Part shown: piece after piece, positions 47,218 to 58,181 of the stretch
Position numbering within the stretch: position 1 is the stretch's first letter
Layout of the letters: every line of letters begins with the position of its first letter
Source of the DNA: Hygrophila difformis
Lineage: Eukaryota; Streptophyta; Magnoliopsida; Lamiales; Acanthaceae
Reading direction: 5' to 3'
Assembly (NCBI GenBank): GCA_030278955.1
Contig: JAOANR010000006.1
Coordinates: 5,823,310-5,887,309, forward strand
Length of the DNA stretch: 64,000 nucleotides
The notes under the pieces: generated by a model
The model's input: the letters and a program-made list of their open reading frames with translations, nothing else
The model's database searches: none
Told to the model about the DNA's origin: nothing
Made by a program: the position numbers and the translations under genes

Positions 47218-48988
47218 TGATGCTCGTTTACAGCTCAATATTGCAGGAAGATGAGTACCATAAACTGGCTAATTCTACCATCCATGACCTTGAGATGCTG
47301 GAGGTAATTTCTTCTTCATTACCATAACAAACCTAGTTAGTGCTACATAGTGGACAACTTAGTAGAATGAGGATTTCTGTAATTTTCCTTCCATTTTGGC
47401 ATTGTTTTTATCTTAGAAACAATGTATAGTGTTTTATATTAATGTGGTTTCTTTTCTTATTATGCCCTCAATATTGGTGGGGCTCTGGGGGAGGGGATGA
47501 AGGTTAAGTAAATAAAGGACAAGTTTTTTTAAAAAAAAAGATTGTTTGGCAAGGTCAAAATGATGCTCTTCATGTGTTTCCTGGAACTTTTAGTACCGTG
47601 TTTCTAAAAGTTTGATCCTTCCTTGCTATATCATCCTATAATGATGTATATGTGTACTAGGTAATTTCTTTAGCTTGGTCTATTGATGCTGTGTTTGTTT
47701 CTTTTCCTTCTAGGAATATGGTGACTCTGTAGAGATAGAGGGATTTGATGTTGATTATAGGGTAAGTTAAATTGTTTGGCAGCGATTATATAGTTCCACC
47801 TGTATATCTTCGATTTATTGTGTAACTTTGTGTTTATTTTGTAGAATGAGGTGTTAACTTTGAAGCTTGGAGATTTGGGTACTTATGTTATTAACAAGCA
47901 AACGCCAAACAGACAGATTTGGATGTCATCGCCTGTCAGGTATTGGTTTCTCCACCTTTATCTTTTTAAAGTGATGAATTTGTGATGGACTTAAGCATCA
48001 TAGCTCAACGAGGGACATTGGCATGCCAACTGAAATTTTTGTTTGAGGGGACATTATTTGATGGAAACCTAAGCTTAACAAGGAATTATCATGCCTATAA
48101 CTGTCATCTCTATGGACACTTCTAATTTGCTAGGAAGTAAAGGATCAAACTTCTTAATTAAAGTGAACAATAAGAATATATACGGGTAAATTCTTATGGA
48201 CATCATGGAGAACAGAACATATACAGGCTATAATAGCCTCTTACATAATCGAAACATAAAAGTATGACAGAATAATAAAGTTTCGCCTATAATCCTTTCC
48301 TGGTTCCGCCTTGCAAGTTGAACACAATGAATGTTATTAAAAATTACTAAGCCCAGTGCACAATTCACTTGTCATTTTATTAGCAAATATGGTTATACTG
48401 ATCATCAAATGTTTTAATTTCTTTTGCAGTGGCCCATCTAGGTTTGATTGGGATCATAATGCTCAAACATGGATTTACAGGCGAACAAAAGGAAGCCTGT
48501 ATAAAGTTTTGGAAGCTGAGTTGGAAAAGCTATGTGGGCAACCCATTATTCTTTCTTTATACCACAATTCTTGTTTGCTGGAACCTATTTGATCATGGTT
48601 CTGAGAGCATTTCTGCTCTGCTCACACCTTTCACCTTTACTTTTTCACTGGCATTGTTTACTGGCACTCTTTTTGTAGCAAGAATCTATGTTTAAAAGTA
48701 TGTTATTATGTTAATCATGTTTTATATTGCATGTGCTGGATTATTATTTTACTTGTCTTAGCATGCATGTTTATCATAAGTTATTGCAGCGTCTTTTGAT
48801 TCAAATGAATTGAGTCTCATCTCCATATACTCCTCACAATTTGACTACCCCCAAAATCTTCTTGGCTTGCTTTCTCATATAGGTCCTCTCGAAATTATAG
48901 GGGTACGTGAAGAGGCATTGGGAATCTATTATTTGATTCGTAACTTTGTTTCTACAAAAACTTGAGGAATTGAATCCTTCTCAGTTGG
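47218..48988 (+). pseudogene. Partial genomic copy of frataxin (exons 2-5 with introns)
   Basis: Homologous to 31898-33745. Exon equivalents are 47234-47303, 47714-47761, 47845-47939 and 48430-48592; splice sites are kept. Exon 1 with the targeting presequence and ATG is missing. Changes: a 3-base in-frame loss (HDLLEKLE to HDLEMLE), Gly to Arg at the end of exon 3 (DVDYR), Ala to Thr in QTWIYRR, and loss of the original stop by a small deletion, so the frame runs on 12-13 residues to TGA at 48590-48592. Because introns are kept it arose by DNA duplication, not retroposition. It is embedded within the unrelated repeat array, so it is called a pseudogene or gene fragment. Confidence 0.88.
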
Positions 48989-50879
48989 GTCCATACTTCT
49001 GTTTTCAGTCAAACGATAGTGTATGTTCCATCTGATATTTCACTTCTTGTTATTTGACTTTACAGACATACAGATGTATACATAATGACACAGTTGGCCT
49101 TAGCTTGGTGTTTAATTTTAGAAGTGCCTTGTTATAACTCAGCGGAGAATTGTTTATTCTACTGATTCTACTGCTGTTGAAGACATAATTCATATCCTTT
49201 TTTCCCCCTTAAGTTTGTGTATGTGTGTGTACGTGTGTGTGTGTCTGTATTAATGAATTTTAATTTAGTGCTTCACAGCTGATTCCTGATTAAGAAAGGT
49301 GTTTTTTAGTGAGGAGACACAAAGGGCTTGGCAAAGATGGGCATGAGGCTGCTGTGGATTTTCAAGTGTGTCAACTGAGGAAAATGTTTAGGAGAAAGTT
49401 GCCTTAATGCAAAGAATGTTGTTAGAGATGCTTGGTGCCATTACTTGAATTTGAATCAGGCAATCAGCATAAAATGATGATGGAAAAATGAAAGGATATT
49501 GGCTTCCACGGTGGGCAACTGTAAGTATTCAACATATGCCATTTTTATTAGTATTTGATATATTTGGTTAATAGTGAATTCCATGGAATTCGAGAATGGT
49601 ATATAGGAATTAGATAATTTGTAGATCGTTGTCAGAACTTGGGATGGGTTTTTTTAGGAAAGATTATTTATGGATGATTGGGAGCAAATTCTAATTTCTA
49701 AAAGCTTATTTTGTAAGTGTTCTTTACTATTGTTTTTATTCTTTTGGTAAATATGGTTCAACTGGTTGGTTACATTGTTTAATCTGCTGATTAATATTTG
49801 TTTTCTTTTTATTGGTGTGGTTTTTCTTCCCATATTGAAAATTTCCCAGGTGGACCAATTGTTGTAATTACAACAGTTTCATGTCTTTGAATGGATGGGC
49901 TGTTGAGGGTGGGTATGGTATGGCTGTTGAAGGTGTACAATCAATTGAGGGTTACTGAGGTCTGAGCTAACCCAGTCCACCTGGCTAACTGCGCTTCAGT
50001 CATTATGCCCTAATCAGTCGCTTGCTTTTAAGTCCTTTATGCATTTTGCCAACCTGCTTAATTGTTGCTTTTTGTGGTGTTTTCCTCACTCATTTTGATC
50101 CACACAATACAATAGTACAATAGTATTTCTGTCCTTTTCTTTACTACACAGTTCAACTAAACGTCTGTGGTTCTTGGCCTGAAGTATTGTGCTTTGCTTC
50201 CACGCTAGTTCAAATTCTCAAAGTTTTCACTTCTTTCCATGTTGTCTTCATGGGTGTACTTAAGGTAAACAGTGGATGCCCCCAGTGAATCGGTATAAAT
50301 CTTCTTTAACATTAAAAAGCACCTCTTTCCTCCTCATTTCTTATGTACACCCTTTCTTTGCAGGAGCTGTTTCCAACTGTAAGTGCTCATAGCACAACTA
50401 TGCTTAACTTCATTTCTGGGCCTGCATGCAGATCCATTTGACTTGCTTGTTCTATTCTTTAACTAATTTAAATATGCATTTGTCTTCATTTGCGCAGGGC
50501 ACATCCTGCTGGCTGCTGCTTTGTGCTGTTGGTAGTTGGTACGTTGGGCTTGTTGCTTAATTATTATGATTCTATGTCATAACTCAATGAAGAATTGAAT
50601 TTAGCTGATTTACTGACATCTTGCTTCTTGCTACATGTATTTAACGTATTCTCTAAAAATTTAACTAGGCAATTGTTTTACGTTAATGCAAGTAGCTAGC
50701 TATACTTCTGTGTTCTGATAAACTGATAATTCCTGTAAAGCTTTCAAGAATGCAGTTTTGGGTTGTCAGGAAAACAATGGATTGAACTTACCATGATACA
50801 CTTATATAGCCTGTTACTTGTGATATGCACTTTTGGTGTGTGTGTCTGCGTGGATCCTGGAATGGCTTCAAGCTCCAGA

Positions 50880-51135
50880 AAGCAATATGTCAAATATTGA
50901 ATTGAAGCTACAGATAAACTTGTGGTTTTAAGTTCATTTGTGTTGATGCATTGCTAAATTGAGAGTGGGTTCCGGTAAGCTCTGATATTATTGGGTTTGA
51001 ACCCAAGTGTACCATGAAAATTAATTTACTCACCATTGGAGTTTCTTGGAAGGAACATTACAGAATATGTTGATTTGCCTATATGTTACCTACAGTAAAC
51101 TTCGAAAATTTCCTTTTCTGTTGTCTGAATATAGG
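50880..51135 (+). repeat. Fused PBC1 intron 2 and intron 4 fragments, copy 1
   Basis: ATTGAATTGAAGCTACAG..GTGTTGATGCATTGC matches PBC1 intron 2 (about 38,995-39,090). It is joined at about 50,985 to TGGGTTTGAACCCAAGTGTACC..TTGTCTGAATATAG, matching PBC1 intron 4 up to the exon 5 acceptor (about 40,482-40,625). Exons 3 and 4 are absent. Non-coding gene debris within the repeat unit. Confidence 0.75.
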
Positions 51136-52067
51136 TGTTTTGGTGTTCCTTGAATTATTTTTATGAAAAAGTAAAGAACTAAAAATGAGTTGTTGAGATA
51201 CTGATAACTTCTTTGTCCCAATCAATGCATCATACCTTCCATTTTTACGTATCTCCTAATTCTTGTAATGTGTTTTCCGGTAGGGCTTGGGCACTTATGG
51301 AAAAGATGGGATTACAGAGTGTTGACATTTATGGATCTTGAAGTTTGTTCTCTGCTTCCAGGCTATATTAGTTCATAAAATTTTCTCTTCTTTGCATGTT
51401 GTCTGGAAGGGTGTTCTTATGGTAAATAATGGATGCCCCAGTATTAATAATCTTTAACTCACATTTTCCTCCTTTCTTTGCAGTTATTGTTTTGACTGCA
51501 AATGCTCATAGGCCATAGCACAATTGCTGTGCTGAACCCCATTTCTGGGCTTTTGTCCATAGTGTGCATATTTTTCCATTCTGCCCCATAATTAAATCTA
51601 CAGTGGTGCAGGGGCAGGGCACATGGTGCAGCCATTGAGCATGGATTACAGTCACTGATAGAGGCATGACTTTGTCAATGCCTAGCAATACAATGGCAGC
51701 ATTGGAGGTTTTGACCCAGCCTCTTGGGCATTTGTTCGCATGATAAAAAATTTCAGCATCTGTTAGGAATTGAATGACTTTTTTCATCAACAATAGGTAC
51801 ACTAACCACATGATTGAGAAGCAACACTTATCAGGAAATGACTGGTGAATTTTTTTTTATTTTTTTATTTTTTAATGATTATATATTATTTGTATGTACC
51901 TCGTCGTCACATTTTGTACAGTGAATCGAAGGTTACTGAGCTAACCCAGTCCTCCTGGCCAACTGGGCTTCCGTCATTCTTTCCTTTTCTCTATTTACTA
52001 GATTGTTTTTATGGTTACATAAAGCAATGTAGAATCAAAGAGTAGTAAAATTATTCTCTCTATGATA

Positions 52068-52316
52068 ATTCCTCTGTTTTTAATGTTTGCTATGGCACGC
52101 AGTCCAATGCACATTTTAAATCATTAATAACTCAAGTTCGGTATAAGTAAAAATCCTAAAAGTTTGATATCTAAAAACTAAAAGACGGGAATAATCTAAC
52201 AAGATCCCACTTGGCTATATTTTAACTTGTATAACTATGATAAAACTTTAAGTCAAAGTGTTTGTGTGAGCAGTGCCACATTTGCAAATGTAGCCATCTT
52301 TTAAAAACGGAGGAAG
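52068..52316. mobile_element. Mariner/Stowaway-like MITE, copy 2
   Basis: TA flanks both sides. The ends ATTCCTCTGTTTTTAA and TTTAAAAACGGAGGAAG are inverted copies. The interior matches 8894-9144 (CACGCAGTCCAATGCACATTTT, TTAATAACTCAAGTTCGGTA). It lies inside unit B of the array and has no counterpart at the same place in unit C, so it inserted after the units separated. Confidence 0.75.
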
Positions 52317-53454
52317 TATTTAATTTGACATTTCAGTGGCCCGAATTATCATTTTATCTATGATATTAATATTAATTTGAGGTATTCTGGAATTTTACTT
52401 GAATTTTTGGCTTCTTGGCTTCTTCATGTAAAGTACATTTTTTTTTTCTTCTTCAAATTTAGGTGTCTGCACTGCATAATATTGCATCCCAATATCTTGA
52501 ATTTTTCTTGCTCGTATTTCTGACAGAGTGTTGAGTCTAACTAGTTATAGGTTCATCTAAGCAGTTCACATGGCCCTTGTACTCGTGATCTTCGTCACCT
52601 TTTTAACATATAAGACCTCCATGATGCATGGATGGTGTTGTGGCACTCGGAAATGGTGCCAGAGAGTTATGTGGAACGCTCTTCAGTTAATTGCATGGTG
52701 TTGTTTTCTTTCAAGTTCGCAAATGTAAAATACTCCTTACAATTTTGTTGCATCCTTCTGTTTTCAGTCAAAAGATAGTGTATGTTCCTTTTGATATTTC
52801 ACTTTCTCGTTATTTGACTTTACAGACAGATGTATACGTAATGGACACAGTTGGCCTTGGTGTTTAATTTTAGAAGTGCCATGTTATAACTTAGCGAAGA
52901 ATTGAATATGTTTATTCTACATGTTTCAAATGCTGTTGAAGGCATAATTGCTATCCTGTTTTTCCGCTTAAGTTTGTGCACATGCGTGTGTGTGTGTGTG
53001 TGTGTGTGTCTGTATTAATGAATTTTAATTTTATGAAATAACTTCACAGCTGATAAGAAAGGTGTTTCTTGGTGAGGAGACACAAAGGGCTTGGCAAAGA
53101 TGGGCATGAGGCTGCTGTGGATTTTCAAGTGTGTCACTGAGGAGAATGTTTAGGAGAAAGTTGCCTTAATGCAAGGAATGGTGTTACAGATGCTTGGTGC
53201 CGTTACTTGAATTTGAATCAGCAAAGAATGATGATGGGAAAATGAAAAGATATTGGCTTCCATGTTGGGCAACTGTAAGTATTTTACATATGCCATTTTT
53301 ATTAGTATTTGATATATTTGGTTAATAGTGAACTGCATGGAATTCCGAGAATGGTATATATGAATTAGATAATTTGTAGATCGTTGTCAGAACTTGGGAT
53401 GGGTTTTTTTATTCTACATGATTCAACTGCTGTTGAAGATGTAATTCATATCCT

Positions 53455-53473
53455 CCCCCCCCCCCCCCCCCCC
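53455..53473. repeat. Run of 19 C
   Basis: An uninterrupted homopolymer of C inside the repeat array. At the equivalent place in other units the sequence is a short T/C-rich stretch, so this is slippage or a sequencing-length artefact. Confidence 0.9.
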
Positions 53474-55509
53474 AAAGAGTTTTCATTTTATGAAATAGGG
53501 TGCTTCACAGCTGATTAAGAAATGTGTTGCTTGGTGAGGAGTTCAAAGGTCTTAGCGAAGATGTGCAGGAGACTGCTTTGGATTTTCAAGTGTGCCATCT
53601 GAGGAGAATGTTTAGTAGAAAGTTGCCTTAATGGAAGGAATGTTGTTATAGATGCTTGGTGTCATTATGATGATGGGAAAAGGAAAAGATATTTGCTTCC
53701 ATGATGGGCAACTGTAGTATTTAACATGTCATTTTTATTTTTCGATATTTGGTTAATAGTGAATTGATGGAATTCCGAGGACGGTATATATGAATTAGAT
53801 AATGTATAGATCATTGTCAGAAGTTGGGATGGGTTTTTTCGGAAAGATTATTTGAGGATGATTGGGAACAAATTCTGAAAGCTTATTTTTGTAAGTGTTC
53901 TTTACTGTAGTTTTTATTCTTTTGGTAATATGGTTCAACTGATTGGTTACATTGGTCAATCTGCTGATTAATATCTGTTTTCTTTTTATTGTTGTAGTTT
54001 TTCTTACTGCATCAAAAATATCCAGGTAAGAGGACCAATTGTTGTATTACGACAGTTTCAGATCTTCGAATGGATGGACTGTTGAGGGTATGGTATGGCT
54101 TTGTAATTTTAGCAGGGATTTTATTTATTTATATAAGTATTTAATGATGTTTAATCGAAGTCTATTCTGCCCATTCAACCTTCTTAATCTAAGGAAACGA
54201 GGTGTGGGGTATTTCTTGTGATGCTGTTTTGGGTGCATTGACAAGTAGTGATGTTCTAATCAATTTAAGAAAGGTATAACGTTTGTTCAATCTTGCTACT
54301 TGAAGAATTGAAAAATTTCCTTGGATTTGGTTGGAGAGAAAAATAGTAGGAGCACTTAAATATTAACAGCCCTTTGGCTGTGTAAGGTGCAAAAGCCAAA
54401 CAGGGTAAGGGGAAAACAGAAAACTGTTGGTTGATATAATTTGTGAATGATAATGTACTTTGTTGGTATATTTTCAGGCCAGTTAGGTAGTCATTCACTT
54501 TCTATGTTTTTTTAAGTAATTGTTTTAAACCAGAGTTATTTATAGCATGATTCCGTGCCGAATAAGTCGTATATGGTTTCTATAGTGCAGACGATGAATG
54601 GGCAATAATTAAGGTGGGCAGTGGGCAACGACCCTATTTTCTAATCAGTCGCTTCCTTTTAAGTCCTTCATGCATTTGGCCAACCTGCTTAATTGTTGAT
54701 TTTTGTGGTGTTTTCCTTACTCATTTTGATCCACACAATACAATAGTACAATAGTATTTCTGTCCTCTTTACTACACAGTTCAACTAAACGTCTGTGGTT
54801 CTTGGCCTGAAGTATTGTGCTCTGCTTCCATGCTAGTTCAAATTCTTAAAGTTTTCACTTCTTTCCATGTTTTCTTCATGGGTGTACTTAAGGTAAACAG
54901 TGGATGCCCCCAGTGAATCGGTATAAATCTTCTTTAACATTAAAAAGCACCTCTTTCCTCCTCATTTCTTATGTACACCCTTTCTTTGCAGGAGCTGTTT
55001 CCAACTGTAAGTGCTCATAGCACAACTATGCTTAACTTCATTTCTGGGCCTGCATGCAGATCCATTTGATTTACTTGTTCTATTCTTTAACTAATTTAAA
55101 TATATATATATATATAATATGCATTTGTCTTCATTTGCGCAGGACACATCCTGCTGGCTGCTGCTTTGTGCTGTTGGTAGTTGGTACGTTGGGCTTGTTG
55201 CTTAATTATTATGATTCTATGTAACTCAATGAAGAATTGAATTTAGCTGATTTACTGACATCTTGCTTCTTGCTACATGTATTTAAAGTATTCTCTAAAA
55301 ATGTTAACTAGTCAATTGTTTTACATTAATGAAAGTAGCTAGCTATACTTCTGTGTTATGATAAACTGATAATTCCTGTAAAGCTTTCAATAATGCAGTT
55401 CTGAGTTGTCATGAAAACAATTGATTGAACTTACCATGATACACTTATAGCCTGTTACTTGTGATATGCACTTTTGGTGTGTGTTTGTGTGCATGGATCC
55501 TGGGATGGC

Positions 55510-55775
55510 TTCAAGCTCCAGAGCGCAATATGTCAAATATTGAATTGAAGCTACAGATAACTTATGGTTGTAAGTTCATTTGTGTTGATGCATTGTCGAG
55601 ATTGAGACGGGTTCTGGTAAGCTCTGATGCTAGTGGGTTTGAATCCAAGTCTACCATGAAAATTAATTTACTCACAGTTGGAGGATCTTGCACGGAACAT
55701 TACAAAATATATTGATTTGCCGATATGTTTCCTATAGTATTTTAAAGTTTCCTTTTTGTAGTCCAAATTAAGGTG
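55510..55775 (+). repeat. Fused PBC1 intron fragments, copy 2
   Basis: The same composite as 50880-51135, with the same internal join (GGTAAGCTCTGATGCTAGTGGGTTTGAA). The fusion therefore existed before the array unit was duplicated. Confidence 0.75.
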
Positions 55776-57472
55776 TTTTGGTGTTTCTTGAATTATTTGT
55801 ATGAAAAAATCAAAGAATTTTAAAAATGCATTCTTGAAATACTGATAACTTTTTTGTTCCAATTGCATCATCCTTTCCATTTTTACTAAACTCTTAATTA
55901 TTGGAATGTGTTATCCGATAGGGCTTCGGCACTTATGGGAAAGATGGGATTACAGAATGTTGACATTTATGGTTCTTCAAGTTTGTTCTCTGCTTCCATG
56001 CTATACTAATTCATAAAGTTCTCTTCTTGCATGTTGTCTGGAAAGGTTTGCATATGGTAAATAATGATTCCCTAGTATTTAACACACAATTTTCTGTGTC
56101 CTGATTACTTCCTTTCTTTGCAGTTATTGTTTTGACTGCAAGTGATCATAGCACAACTGCTATGCTGAACTCCATTTCCATATTCTGCATATTTTTTCCA
56201 TTCTGTCCCATAATGAAATCTTCGGTGGTGCAGGGCAGATTGTGCTGCCACAGAGCATGGATTACAGTCACTGATAGAGGCAATGAATGAAATTTCAGTG
56301 TCTGTTAGGAATTGAATGAATTTTTTTCATCAACAATAGGAACACTAACTACATGATTGAGAAACAACACTTGTTACAGGAAGGAAATGACTGGTGAAAT
56401 ATTTTTTTTTTAAAAAAAATATTTTAATATCCTTATATTATAATTATTATATGTACCTCGTCATTACATTTGTACAGTCAATTGAGGGTTACTGAGGTCT
56501 GAGTTAGTTAACCCAGTCCACCTGGCCAACTGCGCTTCAGTCATTCTGTCCTTTTCTCTATTTACTTGATAGTTTATGTGGTTACTTAAAGCAATGTAGA
56601 ATCAAATAGTAAAATCAGTAAAAACACATGCAAGATAAAGAGTCCAGTAAAAACTGTATATTCTTCAATTTGCTCTTGTCGCGGGCAAATATATTGAAAA
56701 CCATTTCAGTGGCCCCAGTTATCATTGTCTCAAATATCTTGATTTTTTTTTTCTTGCTCGTATTTCTGAGAGAGTGGTAAGTCTAACTAGTTATGGGATC
56801 ATTGAAGCAATTCGCATGGCTCTAGTACTTGTGATCTTTCGTTCACTTTTTAACACATAAGACCTCCTGCTTTGTGACAGGATGCATGGATGGTTTTGTG
56901 GCACTCGGAAATGATGCAGAGAGTTTTGTGGAACACTCTTCTGTTAATTGCATGGTGTTGTTCAAGATCGAGTTCCTTCATGTTGGCATATGTAATGTAT
57001 ATTAGTATTTCTCACAAATTGGTTGCATCCTTCAGTTTATGTAATATTATTCCTTCTGTCTTCAGTCAAAAGATAGTTTATGTTCCATCTGATATTTTAC
57101 TTCTCTTATTTACTTTACAGACATACAGATGTATACATAATGGACAAAGTTGGTCTTTGGTGTTTAATTTTAGAAGTCCCATGTTATAACTCAGCGAATA
57201 CGTATATCTACATGATTCAACTGCTGTTGAAGATGTAATTCATATCTTTTTCTTTCTGTCTTTCTTTTTTTTTTTTTTTCCCTCCCCCCTTAAGTTTGTG
57301 TATGTGTGTGTGTGTCTATGAATGAATTTTAATTTTATGAAATGGGTGGGTGCTTCACAGCTGATTAAGAAAGGTGTTGCTTGGTGAGGAGACACAAAGG
57401 TCTTGGCCTAGATGTGCAGGAGGCTGCTTTGGATTTTCAAGTGTGCCAACTGAGATGCTTGGTGTCATTATG

Positions 57473-58165
57473 TGTTGGGAAAAATAGCGGAACAGTGCGG
57501 AACCTGTGGGATCACCAGAAATACCAAAATAATACCAATATCCAAAACAGTATATCCCCTGTGTGCCAAATGAATTTCCAACAGATGCAATCAAGCCAAC
57601 AACACCAAATCAACCAAAGCAACTATAAAGCAGTAAATTGATACCGAGATTTATACGTGGAAAACCCTTCAGAAAGAAGGTAAAAACCACGGGCCAGTCG
57701 CCACCATCTCAAAATCTCCACTATATCAAATAATGGGTACACCAATGTTTCTCTCTAGCATATGCCTAGAGGTTCACCAACAATCATCAAGATTTTCTCT
57801 AATCTTGGCTAATCAACAAATAATCACAGACGGCAGTGGATTCTCCAAAATATTTATACTTCTAGAACACAATTCTAGGCTAAGAACAAGAGAGGTGTAA
57901 GAGAAAGGATTTCACCAAAGATGTGAATTTTTCTGCCGGACGGATTGAAGGATCGACCTTCTTCTTCCTCCTTCTCTTTCTCTGGTTCTCTTCACTTCTT
58001 TTGCTGCTTCTGCTCTCTATTCTGAAATCCGTCTCACTGCCTTCACTCTATTATTGCTCTTTTGTTTGATTGTATTAAATGTCTGCCCACTACAGGTAAG
58101 TGCATTCATTTTTTTTTTAATTGTTTTTGTATTGGTCAAGCCCATATTAATGGACTGACCCTACA
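57473..58165 (-). repeat. 3' LTR of the copia element
   Basis: Plus-strand ends are TGTTGGGAAAAATAGCGG and GACTGACCCTACA. It is 693 bp, six shorter than the other LTR because of a T-rich tract near 58,108. Confidence 0.95.
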
Positions 58166-58177
58166 ATTCTCCCCAGT
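58166..58177 (-). other. Polypurine tract of the copia element
   Basis: On the minus strand CTGGGGAGAAT immediately precedes the 3' LTR, between the gag-pol stop and the LTR. Confidence 0.8.
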
Positions 58178-58181
58178 CAGT

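Larger units (their letters stand above)
43800..57472 (+). repeat. Array of diverged 4-5 kb repeat units
   Basis: The same ordered blocks recur. Unit A (about 44.2-47.2 kb), B (about 49.5-53.3 kb) and C (about 53.4-57.5 kb) share: CACTTATGGGAAAGATG (44.27, 51.29, 55.93 kb); CATTTCTGGGC..GCATATTTTTCCA (45.75, 51.54, 56.17 kb); ATGGTGTTGTGGCACTC (46.58, 52.63, 56.89 kb); and GAGGAGACACAAAGG (47.02, 49.31, 53.08, 57.39 kb). B and C also share ..GAGCTGTTTCCAACTGTAAG (50.37 and 55.0 kb) and GGCACATCCTGCTGG (50.5 and 55.14 kb). Splice-like junctions are conserved, but I find no open frame preserved across copies. A partial fourth unit lies at 62,915-63,345. Confidence 0.75.

Noticed and set aside
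31898..48988. CRISPR or bacterial-type defence systems
   Set aside because: Direct repeats in the window lack the uniform repeat-spacer form, and all genes are eukaryotic with introns.
50990..51012. GGGTTTGAACCC resembling a tRNA T-arm
   Set aside because: No acceptor or anticodon stems surround it; it is part of the PBC1 intron fragment also seen near 40,483.
44570..56330. Repeated blocks with TGATCAC/TGATGATG and CTG-like ends considered as C/D-box snoRNA genes
   Set aside because: No proper C, D, C', D' arrangement or terminal stem could be confirmed by eye.
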